Positions 15,922 to 23,629 of a stretch of 25,839 bases of DNA are shown here, piece by piece. This DNA is from Fimenecus sp045631075 (GTDB lineage: Bacteria > Bacillota > Clostridia > Oscillospirales > Acutalibacteraceae): assembly GCA_045631075.1 (NCBI GenBank), contig JAZQUC010000078.1, positions 1 to 25,839 on the forward strand, read 5' to 3'. The position numbers and the translations under genes were made by a program. Position 1 is the first letter of the stretch. Each line of letters begins with the position of its first letter. The notes below the pieces were generated by a model that was not told the DNA's origin, searched no databases, and was given only the letters and a program-made list of their open reading frames with translations.

Positions 15922-16969
15922 AACTTAATTTTGCGAAAAGCTTTGGCAAATATCTTTTTACAATATATATCATTCTTCCTGTTCCAAGACAAAGGAAACT
16001 GCTTTTTGTACGAAGAACTTTTGCTAATATTCCGATATATCCGTTACCCTTCATATGATTTGACAGATTTTTATATCTTTCTGTTTTTAAAACCTCATTA
16101 AAAAAGTTTTTTCGTTCTTTGTGTGACATTTTTGAACGCTTATCACAATTTCTTTCAAGTGCTGAAAAAAGGTATCTTGTATATCGCATAGCTAAGAATT
16201 CAAGATTTTCTTCACTTTGCATTCCCCAGTAACCGAGCTGTGAATATAATCTATCAATTTTCACCATTATATCCTGATAATATGTCGGTATAAAGCTTCC
16301 TGTTGTACTACCAACACGCTTGACATAGTGATATGGTGCAAAGCTTAAAAGATTACAGGATTGAGCATTCATAAAAAAATCAATATTGAAAATAATATCT
16401 TCATTGAATCTCATTCGCGGGAAAACGGCTTTAGTTTCTTTAAGATACGAAACATTATACATTTTGTTGCAGGGATAACCATATAAATCCTTTGCTTCAA
16501 GCTTAAGGATTTCTTCACGCAATTCCTTTTGATTCCCTATTATCTTTTCTTCACAAGATACTGTTTTTGTGCCTTTTAGCATCCCATTGTCATTATAATA
16601 CTCTTCAATCATTCCAAAAACGACTGCTTGCGCAGGGTTTTCCCTTACTGAATTCACAAGAGTTTCAAGCATATTTTCATCAAAATAGTCGTCACTGTCA
16701 AGAAAACAAAGATATTCACCAGAAGCAGGAATCATAACTGTATTGCGAGCAACAGCTACACCCGAATTTTTTTCAAGATGAACAACCTTGACTCTTTCAT
16801 CCATTTTCGCAAACACATCACAAATTTTGCCACTTTCGTCAGGTGAACAATCGTCCACAAGCAACAATTCGAAATCAGTAAATGTCTGTGACAATACTGA
16901 CATAATACTTTTTTCAATATATTTTTCCACATTATAAACAGGCATAACAATACTAATAAAAGGAGTCAT
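15920..16969 (-). CDS. Glycosyltransferase family 2
   Basis: GT-A fold sugar transferase, probably adding residues to a surface polysaccharide from a nucleotide sugar at the inner membrane face. Residues 1-110 show the GT2 core: ISIVMPVYNVEKYIEKSI, LLLVDDCSPDESGKI, GVAVARN, and the metal-binding FLDSDDYF with D91-S-D93. The remaining roughly 240 residues are variable and end in a basic stretch (KRYLPKLF) that may touch membrane. The ATG at 16967-16969 has a perfect GGAGGTG six bases ahead; the in-frame GTG upstream is inside that site. It is transcribed alone and divergently from the polymer export operon, which suggests it modifies the same polymer. Donor and acceptor cannot be read from sequence. 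Confidence 0.92.
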   Translation of the reverse strand: MTPFISIVMPVYNVEKYIEKSIMSVLSQTFTDFELLLVDDCSPDESGKICDVFAKMDERVKVVHLEKNSGVAVARNTVMIPASGEYLCFLDSDDYFDENMLETLVNSVRENPAQAVVFGMIEEYYNDNGMLKGTKTVSCEEKIIGNQKELREEILKLEAKDLYGYPCNKMYNVSYLKETKAVFPRMRFNEDIIFNIDFFMNAQSCNLLSFAPYHYVKRVGSTTGSFIPTYYQDIMVKIDRLYSQLGYWGMQSEENLEFLAMRYTRYLFSALERNCDKRSKMSHKERKNFFNEVLKTERYKNLSNHMKGNGYIGILAKVLRTKSSFLCLGTGRMIYIVKRYLPKLFAKLS

Positions 16970-16992
16970 AGTGTACACCTCCGTTAATTTGA

Positions 16993-17021
16993 ATTATAAT
17001 CCATAAACTTATTATTGTCAA
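16993..17021 (-). promoter_or_regulatory. Consensus promoter for the GT2 gene
   Basis: Minus strand TTGACA (17016-17021), 17-base spacer, TATAAT (16993-16998): a complete consensus sigma-A promoter, 24 bases before the start codon. Confidence 0.8.
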
Positions 17022-17031
17022 ACAACATCAG

Positions 17032-17045
17032 TGTATTACAATACA
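17032..17045. promoter_or_regulatory. Candidate operator centred between divergent promoters
   Basis: Perfect inverted repeat tgtatt-ac-aataca. It lies exactly 10 bases from the -35 box of the GT2 gene on one side (ends 17021) and 10 bases from the -35 box of the export operon on the other (starts 17056). The symmetric placement suggests a shared regulator binding site; the regulator is not encoded in this window. Confidence 0.45.
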
Positions 17046-17055
17046 GTTACAACTC

Positions 17056-17084
17056 TTGAAAAAAATGTAATATAATGATATAAT
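17056..17084 (+). promoter_or_regulatory. Promoter of the glycopolymer export operon
   Basis: TTGAAA (17056-17061), 17-base spacer, TATAAT (17079-17084), about 40 bases ahead of the permease ATG. It is the only good promoter found for the seven plus-strand genes that follow. Confidence 0.7.
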
Positions 17085-17125
17085 GTTTTATCTATATAAA
17101 GACTCTACGAAAGTGAGATTTCTAT

Positions 17126-17917
17126 ATGAAACGATTTTTTAACGATGTAAAAAAATTCTGGAACTATACCGTTTATGCAGTTCAATCAGATTTAAAAGCA
17201 GAGGTTGCGGGTTCATTCCTCAGTTGGATGTGGTGGATTCTCGACCCATTGCTCTATATGCTTGTTTATTCATTCGTTGCTGTTTTTGTTTTCAACAGTA
17301 AAGAGCCATATTTCCCTGTGTTTGTCTTCATCGGTCTTAATGTGTGGACTTTTTTCAGTAAAGTTGTAAAATCAGGTGTTAAGCTTATTCAAGGAAAGAA
17401 GAGCATCGTAACAAAGGTTTATATCCCTAAATTTGTTTTTATATTCGATAAAATCGGTGTATTCGGCTTCAAGATGTTTGTGTCATTCGCACTTACTGCT
17501 GTGTTTATGATTTTCTATCGTGTACCTGTCACATGGAAGGCATTATGGATTATTCCACTTTTCTTATTGCTCTTCATTATCACTTATGCAGTTACAACCG
17601 TTATCACTCACTTTGGCGTATTTGTTGAAGACTTACTTAATGTAATTACAGTTGTTTTACAGCTTGGTTTCTATATTTCAGGTATTTTCTATTCAATCGA
17701 AACAAGAATTCTTCCAAAGAGCGAAATCCTTGGTACAATCCTTATAAACTGCAATCCTATTGCACTTATTATGACAGATATGAGAAATGTTCTTCTCTAT
17801 AACGGTGAGCCGCATTACATTTCTCTTGCAATCTGGGCAGTTGTGGGAATTGTGATTTCTGCAATCGGCACAAGAACTATTTACAAACACGAAAACAGTT
17901 ACGTTAAGGTTATTTAA
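17126..17917 (+). CDS. ABC-2 type permease for polysaccharide/teichoic acid export (TagG/Wzm-like)
   Basis: Membrane half of an ABC exporter that moves a lipid-linked surface glycan across the membrane. At 263 residues it has the usual size for this family. A cytosolic N-terminal amphipathic stretch (FNDVKKFWNYTVYAVQSDLKAE) is followed by about six hydrophobic helices; the first contains WMWWILDPLLYMLVYSFV, the family's typical entry, and GFYISGIFYSIE precedes the last loop, which carries NPIALIMTDMRN. The neighbour immediately downstream encodes the matching ATPase. The ATG has only a weak ribosome binding site (AGTGAG). It is the first gene of the operon, with about 40 bases of leader. Confidence 0.93.
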   Translation: MKRFFNDVKKFWNYTVYAVQSDLKAEVAGSFLSWMWWILDPLLYMLVYSFVAVFVFNSKEPYFPVFVFIGLNVWTFFSKVVKSGVKLIQGKKSIVTKVYIPKFVFIFDKIGVFGFKMFVSFALTAVFMIFYRVPVTWKALWIIPLFLLLFIITYAVTTVITHFGVFVEDLLNVITVVLQLGFYISGIFYSIETRILPKSEILGTILINCNPIALIMTDMRNVLLYNGEPHYISLAIWAVVGIVISAIGTRTIYKHENSYVKVI

Positions 17918-17929
17918 GGGGTGAATGGA

Positions 17930-18661
17930 ATGTCAACTACTGCAATTTCAGTAAAAGATGTAAAAATCAGATACCGTATGCTTAATAAGGTGTCATTTTT
18001 CAGAGCATTGATGTCACCTAATAAATTCACTAAAACCGAATATTTTGAGGCTGTAAAGGGTGTTTCTTTTGAAGTGCCAAAAGGTCAGATTTTAGGTATC
18101 GTTGGTAAAAACGGTAGTGGTAAATCAACTCTCCTTCGTGCTATTGCAGGTATTTTTTCACCTGACGAAGGCGAAATCGACCTTCACGGCAACTCTATTT
18201 CTCTTCTTTCAATTGGTGTTGGTTTCCAGAATTCTTTGACAGGTCGTGAAAACATTTATCTTTCAGGTATGCTTTTAGGCTTTTCAAGAGAACAGATAGA
18301 AGAAAAAATTGACCAGATTATTGAATTTTCTGAACTCGGCAAATTTATTGACCGCCCTGTAAAATCATACTCAAGCGGTATGTACTCAAAGCTTGCATTT
18401 TCAATTACTGCAATTCTTGAAACAGACATTATGCTTATTGACGAAGTTTTATCCGTTGGTGATGCTAAATTCAAGAAAAAGAGTTATGCTAAAATGAAGG
18501 AACTGATTTCAAACGAGGATAGAACTGTACTTATCGTTTCCCACAGCTCTGAAACAATCAAGAACCTTTGTGATAATGTTCTCTGGATTCATGACGGTGA
18601 AATGAAGATGTACGGAACAACAGAAGAAGTTCTTCCAAAATATGATGAATTTATGAAATAA
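17930..18661 (+). CDS. ABC transporter ATP-binding protein for polysaccharide/teichoic acid export (TagH/Wzt-like)
   Basis: Energises the TagG-like permease. Walker A is GKNGSGKST (residues 59-67), signature YSSGMYSKLAF (from 147) and Walker B IMLIDEVLSVGD with D171-E172; the switch His is in VSHSS. The insertion FRALMSPNKFTKTEYFEAVKG before the first strand is characteristic of polysaccharide exporters. At 243 residues it ends just after the nucleotide-binding domain, so it lacks the long C-terminal extensions seen in TagH (SH3-like) or in Wzt proteins that recognise a capped glycan. The ATG at 17930 was chosen because the in-frame GTG at 17921 lies within the AAGGGGTG ribosome binding site. 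It starts 12 bases after the permease. Confidence 0.95.
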   Translation: MSTTAISVKDVKIRYRMLNKVSFFRALMSPNKFTKTEYFEAVKGVSFEVPKGQILGIVGKNGSGKSTLLRAIAGIFSPDEGEIDLHGNSISLLSIGVGFQNSLTGRENIYLSGMLLGFSREQIEEKIDQIIEFSELGKFIDRPVKSYSSGMYSKLAFSITAILETDIMLIDEVLSVGDAKFKKKSYAKMKELISNEDRTVLIVSHSSETIKNLCDNVLWIHDGEMKMYGTTEEVLPKYDEFMK

Positions 18662-18664
18662 GCT

Positions 18665-19666
18665 ATGAACAATAAACCAATAGATTTTGTCATTATATGG
18701 GTTGATGGTAATGACCCTGAATGGCGAAAAGAAAAATCAGAATATGACAGTTCAGTTGTAACAACAGCCAATAGTGAAGTACGATTCCGTGATTGGGATA
18801 ATCTTCAGTATTGGTTCAGAGCTGTGGAAAAATATGCTCCTTGGGTTAACAAAATTCATTTTGTTACCTGGGGGCATTTGCCAATTTGGCTTGATACAAC
18901 TAACCCAAAATTAAATATTGTAAATCATAAGGATTATATTCCTGAAGAATATCTTCCTACATTCAGCTCACATACAATTGAATTAAATCTTCATAGAATC
19001 GATGGTCTTGCTGAACAGTTTGTATATTTCAACGACGATATGTTTTTAAATAAGCCTGTTTCTCCTGAAGACTTTTTCAAAAATGGATTACCTTGTGATA
19101 CTGCTGCTGTTCATTGTATTTATTTTGCAGATGACAGTGCAGGACACTTCCATGGTGCAGATATTGAAGTTATTAACGACAATTTCAACAAACAACAATG
19201 TATAAAACGAGATTGGAAAAAGTGGTTTGACCCGAAAAACGGACTTAAAAATGTTATGAGAACAGCTCTTCTTATGCCTTGGCCATGGTTTCCTGGAATG
19301 TATTGTCACCACACTCCATCCTGCTTTTTGAAATCAACTTTCGACAAAGTATGGGATAAAGCATATTCTACCCTTGATGAAACTTGTCGCAATAAATTCA
19401 GAAAAAAGGGCGATGTTAACCAATGGGTTATGAAATATTGGCAGTTGGCTGAAGGCAATTTTTCAGTAAGAGATGCTTCTTTTGCACAATGCTACCATAT
19501 TGATAATGAAATGTTCAAAGAGCTTTGTAAGGAAATCGATAACAAAGCACATTCTATGATTTGTATTAACGATACTGTAAATACTGAAAATTTTGAAGAA
19601 AAGAAAAACACCATAATTGAACTTTTCGAAAAAAATCTTCCCCAAAAATCTGCTTTTGAGAAATAA
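18665..19666 (+). CDS. Stealth-family sugar-phosphate transferase
   Basis: Stealth proteins transfer a hexose 1-phosphate from a nucleotide sugar to a glycan, making phosphodiester-linked capsule or wall polymers. The 333-residue protein shows the conserved regions: CR1 IDFVIIWVDGNDPEW (residues 6-20), CR2 starting RFRDWDNLQYWFRAVEKYAPW and running through LPTFSSHTIE and LHRI to FNDDMF (122-127), CR3 HHTPSCFLKS (from 215), and a short CR4-like region toward the C-terminus. In the family the Asp and His residues of these blocks are catalytic or metal-binding. It begins three bases after the ATPase stop and ends 13 bases before the phosphotransferase fusion gene, so the locus probably makes a polymer with sugar-phosphate links. 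Donor sugar is unknown. Confidence 0.92.
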   Translation: MNNKPIDFVIIWVDGNDPEWRKEKSEYDSSVVTTANSEVRFRDWDNLQYWFRAVEKYAPWVNKIHFVTWGHLPIWLDTTNPKLNIVNHKDYIPEEYLPTFSSHTIELNLHRIDGLAEQFVYFNDDMFLNKPVSPEDFFKNGLPCDTAAVHCIYFADDSAGHFHGADIEVINDNFNKQQCIKRDWKKWFDPKNGLKNVMRTALLMPWPWFPGMYCHHTPSCFLKSTFDKVWDKAYSTLDETCRNKFRKKGDVNQWVMKYWQLAEGNFSVRDASFAQCYHIDNEMFKELCKEIDNKAHSMICINDTVNTENFEEKKNTIIELFEKNLPQKSAFEK

Positions 19667-19679
19667 TGAAGGTGGTTAA

Positions 19680-21953
19680 ATGAAGAAAAATTTTATATGG
19701 CTTTTCGGCGAAAATTTAGGAAGCACAGCAAACAACAACTCCTTTTATTTCTGGAAACAATCTGTATCAAAAAAGGATGACATTGACAAATACCTTGTTT
19801 TGAGTAAAAATCAAAGTAATTTGAGTGTTTATAACTCTCTTTCTTCATACGAAAAAAAGTTTGTACTGTGGAAAAACAGTGCAAAACATTTTGAAATATA
19901 TTATATGGCTGATATGTTCTTTGCTTCTTTAAGTTATAAGGATATCCTGCCTGATAAAATTCTCGGTAAAAGCCTGAACTTTCTTATCACAAAGCCATTA
20001 ATTTATCTTCAGCATGGGACTCTCGGCATAAAAGCAATTGGTTATAAGGGTGATGCTTATAACAACAATATGTTCCGTTTTGTTTATTACAACAAAAATA
20101 TCAAGGACACATTTAAAGAGAAAAATCAATTCAGAGATTACCAGCTTTATTATGGCATTTATCCACCAAGATATATGGAACTAGTAAAAAGACATTTTGA
20201 GTATTCAAAAGAAAAGAAATCAGAAAAAAATATTCTCTGGTTCCCTACTTGGCGTGAATATTTTGGCAAAAACTATAAAACAGAAATCTTGCTTTTGCAG
20301 ATGAAGAAAATTCTCGAAAACGAACAGTTGGCAGACTATCTTGAAAAAACTTCTTCTGTATTTACCGTTTGTCTTCATCAATTTTTTGACGAAAGTAAAA
20401 TTGCATATTTAAAAGAAAATATCAAAACTGACAGAGTAAAGCTTGTCCACGCAAAAAATGTTGATGTGCTCGACGAATTGGCTCGTAATGATGTGCTTAT
20501 CACAGATTATTCCTCTGTTGGATTTGATTTTACAACGCTCAACAAACCTGTAATTCTTTATCAACCTGATTTGGAAACATACCTTAAAGGCAGAGGTCTT
20601 TATTGTACAATTGAAGAATTACAACAAGTATCAATCTCAAAATCAAAAGAGTTAATAAGTGTAATCACAAATGAAGAATATGATATTAACCCCTTCTTCC
20701 GTGAAAGATTACCAGAAGAAATTGATTATGACTATATTCTTAACGGTCATCACATTGACCGTATGTATAACGAATTTTCAGAAATACAGAGAAACAAAAT
20801 CACATTTTTAGGTTACAACTTTTATGGAATTGGCGGTACTGTCTTTGCAACTCGTTCACTTGCAGAAGCATTACTCGAAAAAAATTATCTTGTACAATTA
20901 ATTTCATTAAAAGGATTTAAGAAATTCAATAAAATGCCTTATGGCTTACAATTAACACCATTATATGTAGATGGCAGAAGAACAAAGACAGAAATAATAA
21001 AACGACTAATTCCAAAAGTAGATTGTTTTTATGGCAACTTGAATTTCGATTGTTCAAAAGCAAATTTATGGCCATATGCAAATATTGCATTAAAACAAAC
21101 ACTCAAAAACTTAAAATCAAAAACACTTGTTTCAACAAGGGAGTCACTTCACCTTTATATGGCTGAAGAATTATCAGAGCATATTGAAAACAAAATTTAT
21201 TTTTTTCATTGTGCCTCAAGTGTTGTATGTGACTTGTATCCTGAAGCATTTAAAAAAATATCAAAGGAAAAATTACCAAAGGTTGTTTTTGTAACTGACG
21301 AAAGCAAACGAGCATACAAAACAGATTTGGATTATGACAATTATGAACAGAGTCTTGTTCTTGGAAATGCGCTTGAAATCAGCAGAAGTGTTGAACGAGA
21401 TGATATTAAGACAACAAACGACGAAGAAAAAAATTCTTTTGAAGGTATGTATCTTGTAAGAATAAGTCCTGACAGAAAGCCTGACCTTGATAATCTTTTG
21501 GGATTTGCAAAATTTCTTAAAGAAGAAAAACAAGAAAACATACGAATCAATGTTTACGGTAACGGTAGTTATCTTAAAGAATTCCTTGAAATTATTTATG
21601 ATAATGAATTGGAAGATTATATAAGATACTGTGGCGAAACCAACAATCCAAAAGAAGAAATGAGCAAATATGATGCCGTTGTTGACTTTACTCTCAACCA
21701 TTCTTTTGGTATGCCATATATTGAGGCGATTCTTAACGGTAAAATGCTTTACTGTGCTGATAATATTGCTTCTCATGAAGTGCTTAATGGTATTGACGGA
21801 TGCATTTATTCTTCATATGAGGACTTGCTTCAAAAAATTAAAGACTTCAATAACATTACGGAAGAACAACTTAAATTTAATTATGATAAAATCTGCGAAA
21901 CATATTCAAGAAGTGTTCTTGCAGACAAATTCATAGAATTCATTAAAAGATAA
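19680..21953 (+). CDS. CDP-glycerol/ribitol phosphotransferase-like protein fused to a GT4 glycosyltransferase
   Basis: Bifunctional 757-residue protein. Residues of about 1-360 belong to the TagB/TagF-type glycerophosphotransferase family (Glyphos_transf): LQHGTLGIKAIG with H112, NILWFPTWRE, and ITDYSSVGFDF with D276 and S278-S279, the known CDP-polyol site elements. From about residue 375 a second domain starts: YNFYGIGGTVFATRSLAEALL (G383 onward) is the N-terminal glycine loop of a GT-B family 4 enzyme, and NHSFGMPYIEAILNG (N673-E682) is its donor-binding motif with the retained Glu. The fusion would couple polyol-phosphate addition with sugar addition in one polypeptide. AAGGTGG precedes the ATG. 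No TagD/TarI-type cytidylyltransferase is in the window, so the CDP-polyol must be made elsewhere. Substrates are inferred from family only. Confidence 0.88.
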   Translation: MKKNFIWLFGENLGSTANNNSFYFWKQSVSKKDDIDKYLVLSKNQSNLSVYNSLSSYEKKFVLWKNSAKHFEIYYMADMFFASLSYKDILPDKILGKSLNFLITKPLIYLQHGTLGIKAIGYKGDAYNNNMFRFVYYNKNIKDTFKEKNQFRDYQLYYGIYPPRYMELVKRHFEYSKEKKSEKNILWFPTWREYFGKNYKTEILLLQMKKILENEQLADYLEKTSSVFTVCLHQFFDESKIAYLKENIKTDRVKLVHAKNVDVLDELARNDVLITDYSSVGFDFTTLNKPVILYQPDLETYLKGRGLYCTIEELQQVSISKSKELISVITNEEYDINPFFRERLPEEIDYDYILNGHHIDRMYNEFSEIQRNKITFLGYNFYGIGGTVFATRSLAEALLEKNYLVQLISLKGFKKFNKMPYGLQLTPLYVDGRRTKTEIIKRLIPKVDCFYGNLNFDCSKANLWPYANIALKQTLKNLKSKTLVSTRESLHLYMAEELSEHIENKIYFFHCASSVVCDLYPEAFKKISKEKLPKVVFVTDESKRAYKTDLDYDNYEQSLVLGNALEISRSVERDDIKTTNDEEKNSFEGMYLVRISPDRKPDLDNLLGFAKFLKEEKQENIRINVYGNGSYLKEFLEIIYDNELEDYIRYCGETNNPKEEMSKYDAVVDFTLNHSFGMPYIEAILNGKMLYCADNIASHEVLNGIDGCIYSSYEDLLQKIKDFNNITEEQLKFNYDKICETYSRSVLADKFIEFIKR

Positions 21954-21965
21954 AGGTGATTTCAA

Positions 21966-22409
21966 ATGATTTTTGATACATTGGAAAACATAAAAAGTTA
22001 CGAAGGTTTAGGCAGAGTTTATACTGCTCTTGAATTTCTCGCAAAAACTGATTTTTCAAAGGTTGAATTAGGTAGATATGAACTTCAGGGTGACGATATT
22101 TTCTATATGGTACAGCGTTATGAAACTGACCCTGACAAGACAATTTCTGAAGCACATAAAAAGTATATCGATATTCAATTTATGGTTGACGGTGAAGAAA
22201 TTATCGGTGTTGCGCCTTTTTCTTGTAAAAAAAGAGAAACAGAAGCAAAACCAGAAAATGATGTTTGGTTTTATGACTGTAAAACTGAGCCATTGACACT
22301 AATTAAAAACAGTTTTATGGTGCTTTATCCAAATGATTTACATTGTCCTGGTGTTGCAGTCAATAATGCAAAGACCTGTCACAAGGTTGTAGTAAAGGTT
22401 AAGGTGTAA
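21966..22409 (+). CDS. YhcH/YjgK/YiaL family protein
   Basis: Small cupin-like protein of 147 residues. Family members sit in sugar-acid or sialic-acid operons; some (NanQ, EbgC-type) act as sugar anomerases or isomerase helpers. The family landmarks are present: SEAHKKYIDIQFMVDGEE (metal-binding His and Asp/Gln region), NDVWFYD, and YPNDLHCPG with the second His. AAGGTGA lies ahead of the ATG, 12 bases after the phosphotransferase fusion gene, so it shares that operon. The substrate cannot be told; the context suggests a free sugar connected with the glycopolymer or with the GH43-like enzyme two genes on. Confidence 0.9.
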   Translation: MIFDTLENIKSYEGLGRVYTALEFLAKTDFSKVELGRYELQGDDIFYMVQRYETDPDKTISEAHKKYIDIQFMVDGEEIIGVAPFSCKKRETEAKPENDVWFYDCKTEPLTLIKNSFMVLYPNDLHCPGVAVNNAKTCHKVVVKVKV

Positions 22410-22411
22410 TT

Positions 22412-23620
22412 ATGGCAAAAGGAATGGAATCATTAAATCAACTTTACAGAATTGGCTGTGGCCCATCAAGCTCACATACTATGGGTCCTGAAAAAGCTTG
22501 TGTAATTTTTAAAGGCAACAATCCTGATGCTGACGAATTCAAAGCTATTCTTTACGGTTCACTTGCAAAAACGGGTAAAGGCCACTGTACTGACTCAGTT
22601 ATCGAAAACACACTTGCACCTACTCCTTGTCGTGTTGAGTTTGATTTTGATAAAACAGATATTGAGCATCCTAATACGATGGAATTGTTTGCATATAAAA
22701 ATGGTGAACAAGTTGATTTTATCCGAGTTTTCAGCGTTGGTGGTGGTCGAATTGAATTTGAAGGCAGTTCATCAGCAAAAGAACCTATTGTTTATAATTT
22801 AAGCACCTTTCAGGAAATCAAGGATTATTGTAAAGAGAAAAAATATCGACTTTGGCAATATGTTGATGAAGTCGAAGGAGAATACATCTGGGATTATCTT
22901 GCTAAAGTCTGGAAAACAATGAAAAATGCCATTGAAACAGGTATTGATGACGAGGGTATTCTTCCAGGCGGACTTGAAGTACAGAAAAAAGCCAAGTACT
23001 TATATAATATGGAGCATATCGGTGAAAGCGCTGAAACAAGAGAAAACAGAGAAGTTTGCTCTTATGCTTTTGCAGTAAGTGAACAGAATGCATCAGGACA
23101 TAAAATTGTTACCGCACCTACCTGTGGTGCTGCAGGTGTGCTTCCTGCTGTGCTTTACTATATGCAACTTAAACACGGTTACACAGACCGTCAGATTTTA
23201 CAGGCTTTGGCAACAGGTGGCCTTATTGGTAATCTTGTTAAAACAAACGCATCAATTTCAGGTGCAGAATGTGGCTGTCAGGCTGAAATCGGTACTGCTT
23301 GCGCTATGGCTTCAGCCGCTCTCGGTGAACTTTTTGGTCTTAAACGAGGTAAAATCGAATATGCTGCTGAAATTGCTATCGAGCATCATTTAGGTCTTAC
23401 CTGTGACCCGATTTGCGGTCTTGTTCAGATTCCTTGTATTGAACGAAATGCCGTTGCAGCAATGAGAGCAATCAACGCAGTCAACCTTGCAAGTTTTTTA
23501 AGTGAAACAAGAAAAATTTCACTTGATAGTGTTATTACAACAATGAAAAAAACAGGTATGGATATCCACGCTGCATATCGCGAAACAAGCGAAGGTGGAC
23601 TTGCTACTTTAGAAATATAG
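22412..23620 (+). CDS. sdaA: L-serine ammonia-lyase (dehydratase), iron-sulfur, single chain
   Basis: Converts L-serine to pyruvate and ammonia using a [4Fe-4S] cluster. The 402-residue chain contains both parts that Bacillus makes as separate subunits: an N-terminal beta-type region with GCGPSSSHTMGPEKA, and a C-terminal alpha-type region with TAPTCGAAGVLPA. Cluster ligands are likely C289, C331 and C342; the 42- and 11-residue spacings equal those of Legionella L-serine dehydratase (C343, C385, C396). It is somewhat shorter than the E. coli enzymes (about 454). The start is two bases after the yhcH-like stop, so they are coupled. A serine catabolic enzyme in a surface-polymer operon is unexpected; it could be incidental co-transcription. 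Confidence 0.95.
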   Translation: MAKGMESLNQLYRIGCGPSSSHTMGPEKACVIFKGNNPDADEFKAILYGSLAKTGKGHCTDSVIENTLAPTPCRVEFDFDKTDIEHPNTMELFAYKNGEQVDFIRVFSVGGGRIEFEGSSSAKEPIVYNLSTFQEIKDYCKEKKYRLWQYVDEVEGEYIWDYLAKVWKTMKNAIETGIDDEGILPGGLEVQKKAKYLYNMEHIGESAETRENREVCSYAFAVSEQNASGHKIVTAPTCGAAGVLPAVLYYMQLKHGYTDRQILQALATGGLIGNLVKTNASISGAECGCQAEIGTACAMASAALGELFGLKRGKIEYAAEIAIEHHLGLTCDPICGLVQIPCIERNAVAAMRAINAVNLASFLSETRKISLDSVITTMKKTGMDIHAAYRETSEGGLATLEI

Positions 23621-23629
23621 GTGAATAAT

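Noticed and set aside
15712..16101. 129-codon plus-strand frame crossing the end of nahK, the terminator and the GT2 gene
   Set aside because: Runs through a strong terminator and overlaps two real genes in other frames.
21273..21776. 167-codon open frame on the minus strand inside the phosphotransferase/GT4 gene
   Set aside because: Antisense shadow of a motif-bearing coding region; Phe- and Ile-rich low-complexity translation.
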